From positions 1 through 49,020 of the forward strand of contig CAJQSJ010000050.1 of NCBI GenBank assembly GCA_905612535.1: a stretch of DNA of 49,020 nt, written 5' to 3'. Every line of letters begins with the position of its first letter. Positions within the stretch are counted from its first letter, which is position 1. The notes below the pieces were generated by a model, which ran no database searches, was not told where the DNA came from, and was given only the letters and a program-made list of their open reading frames with translations. Shown one piece after another: positions 48,069 through 49,020 of this stretch. This DNA comes from an uncultured Pelagibacteraceae bacterium. GTDB lineage: Bacteria > Pseudomonadota > Alphaproteobacteria > Pelagibacterales > Pelagibacteraceae. A program made the position numbers and the translations under genes.

Positions 48069-49020
48069 ATGAATATAAAAAATGTAGTAGTCATTGGATC
48101 GGGAACTATGGGAAGCGGTATAGCTGCACAACTATGTAATGCTGATGTTCCAGTAACATTATTAGATTTAAAAACAGAAATTTCAGAAAAAGCTAAAAAA
48201 AAAATATTTGAATCACGCCCACCACTATTAATCGACAAAAGTAAGATTGATAACATCAGAGTAGGAAATATAGAAGATAATTTTGATTTAGTCGGTAAAG
48301 CTGACTGGATAGTTGAATCTGTAGTTGAACGAATAGATATAAAACATAATCTTTACGAAAAAATATTAAAAGCGCGAAAAGCAAATTCAATAATTTCGTC
48401 TAATACTTCAACAATTCCTTTAAAAGTCTTGTCTGAAAAAATGCTAGATAGAGATAAAAAAGATTTTTGCATTACACATTTTTTCAATCCCGTCAGATAT
48501 ATGGGTTTATTAGAAATAGTTAGTGAGGATATTAATGATATTAATAAAATAAATTTTTTAAAAATTTTTTGTGAAGAAAATTTAGGAAAAGGAGTCATAA
48601 TTTGCAAAGATACCCCGGGATTTTTAGGTAATAGAGTTGGTGTTTACGCCATGCAAGTAGCAATGACTGAAGCTATCAAGATGGATCTAAGTATAGAAGA
48701 AGCAGATGCAATTTTTGGAAGACCGATGGGAGTTCCCAAAACAGGAGTTTTTGGTCTATATGATTTAATTGGTATAGATTTAATGGCAGATGTTTTAAAA
48801 AGTTTTATTAAGGAATTGCCAATATCAGATGTATTTCATGAAGTGGCAAAAGAAATTTCATTAGTAAAAAATTTGATTGAAACTGGGTATACAGGGAGAA
48901 AAGGTAAAGGTGGCTTTTACCGCATGAATAAAGAAGATGGTAAAAAAATTTTAGAAGCAATAAATTTAAAGAATAGTAAATACTTACCATCCAAAAAAAT
49001 TGATCTTAATATTAATGAAA
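48069..49020 (+). CDS. 3-hydroxyacyl-CoA dehydrogenase NAD-binding family protein (3' end outside window)
   Basis: Hand-translated frame open to window end: MNIKNVVVIGSGTMGSGIAAQLCNADVPVTLLD..., SIISSNTSTIPLKVLSE, THFFNPVRYMGLLEIV, KDTPGFLGNRVG. Missing from the ORF track because it runs off the edge. Confidence 0.92.
   Translation, partial: MNIKNVVVIGSGTMGSGIAAQLCNADVPVTLLDLKTEISEKAKKKIFESRPPLLIDKSKIDNIRVGNIEDNFDLVGKADWIVESVVERIDIKHNLYEKILKARKANSIISSNTSTIPLKVLSEKMLDRDKKDFCITHFFNPVRYMGLLEIVSEDINDINKINFLKIFCEENLGKGVIICKDTPGFLGNRVGVYAMQVAMTEAIKMDLSIEEADAIFGRPMGVPKTGVFGLYDLIGIDLMADVLKSFIKELPISDVFHEVAKEISLVKNLIETGYTGRKGKGGFYRMNKEDGKKILEAINLKNSKYLPSKKIDLNINE

Noticed and set aside
48050-48990. 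Minus-strand ORFs at the window end (48050..48256, 48353..48607, 48808..48990)
   Set aside because: The plus strand carries one continuous 3-hydroxyacyl-CoA dehydrogenase frame across this whole interval.
1-49020. CRISPR arrays, transposons, prophage, restriction or toxin-antitoxin defence systems
   Set aside because: No spaced direct repeats, transposase, integrase, Cas, restriction or TA family sequences recognised. The only tandem repeat found is the coding repeat in rpsP.

Overview
AT-rich window (roughly 30% GC) with the gene content and order of a streamlined SAR11/Pelagibacterales-like alphaproteobacterium. This assignment is inferred from gene families and order; no search was run. 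Most of the window is dense housekeeping and metabolic genes: MATE exporter (partial), tRNA-Lys(CUU), phhB, purH, a heparinase-like protein, rpe, an SSS symporter, acs, an EVE protein, a B12-binding radical SAM protein, tsaD, hemC, hemD, mscS, yggT, folD, argG, IalB-like, aldo/keto reductase, BI-1, DUF2794, yciB, hspQ, a PagL-like protein, a hydroxyacid oxidation cluster (lldD-like, aminotransferase, glcDEF, 2-hydroxyacid dehydrogenase) with a TRAP transporter and an amidase, ftsY, dapF, ffh, rpsP, trmD, rplS, leuCDB and a 3-hydroxyacyl-CoA dehydrogenase (partial). The most interesting material is in the gaps and in ORFs below the 60-aa cutoff of the supplied track. (1) A 26-aa ORF with a near-perfect Shine-Dalgarno and a hairpin-containing leader (831-1010). 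(2) A three-tier hairpin with an anti-Shine-Dalgarno apical loop (24630-24706). (3) A 31-aa internally deleted copy of the EVE gene on the far side of the radical SAM gene. (4) A strongly structured leader in front of ffh. (5) Two sets of tandem or coupled tiny membrane-protein ORFs around 18.3-19.0 kb. (6) A predicted leaderless start for the glcDEF operon. No CRISPR, transposase or phage module was found.
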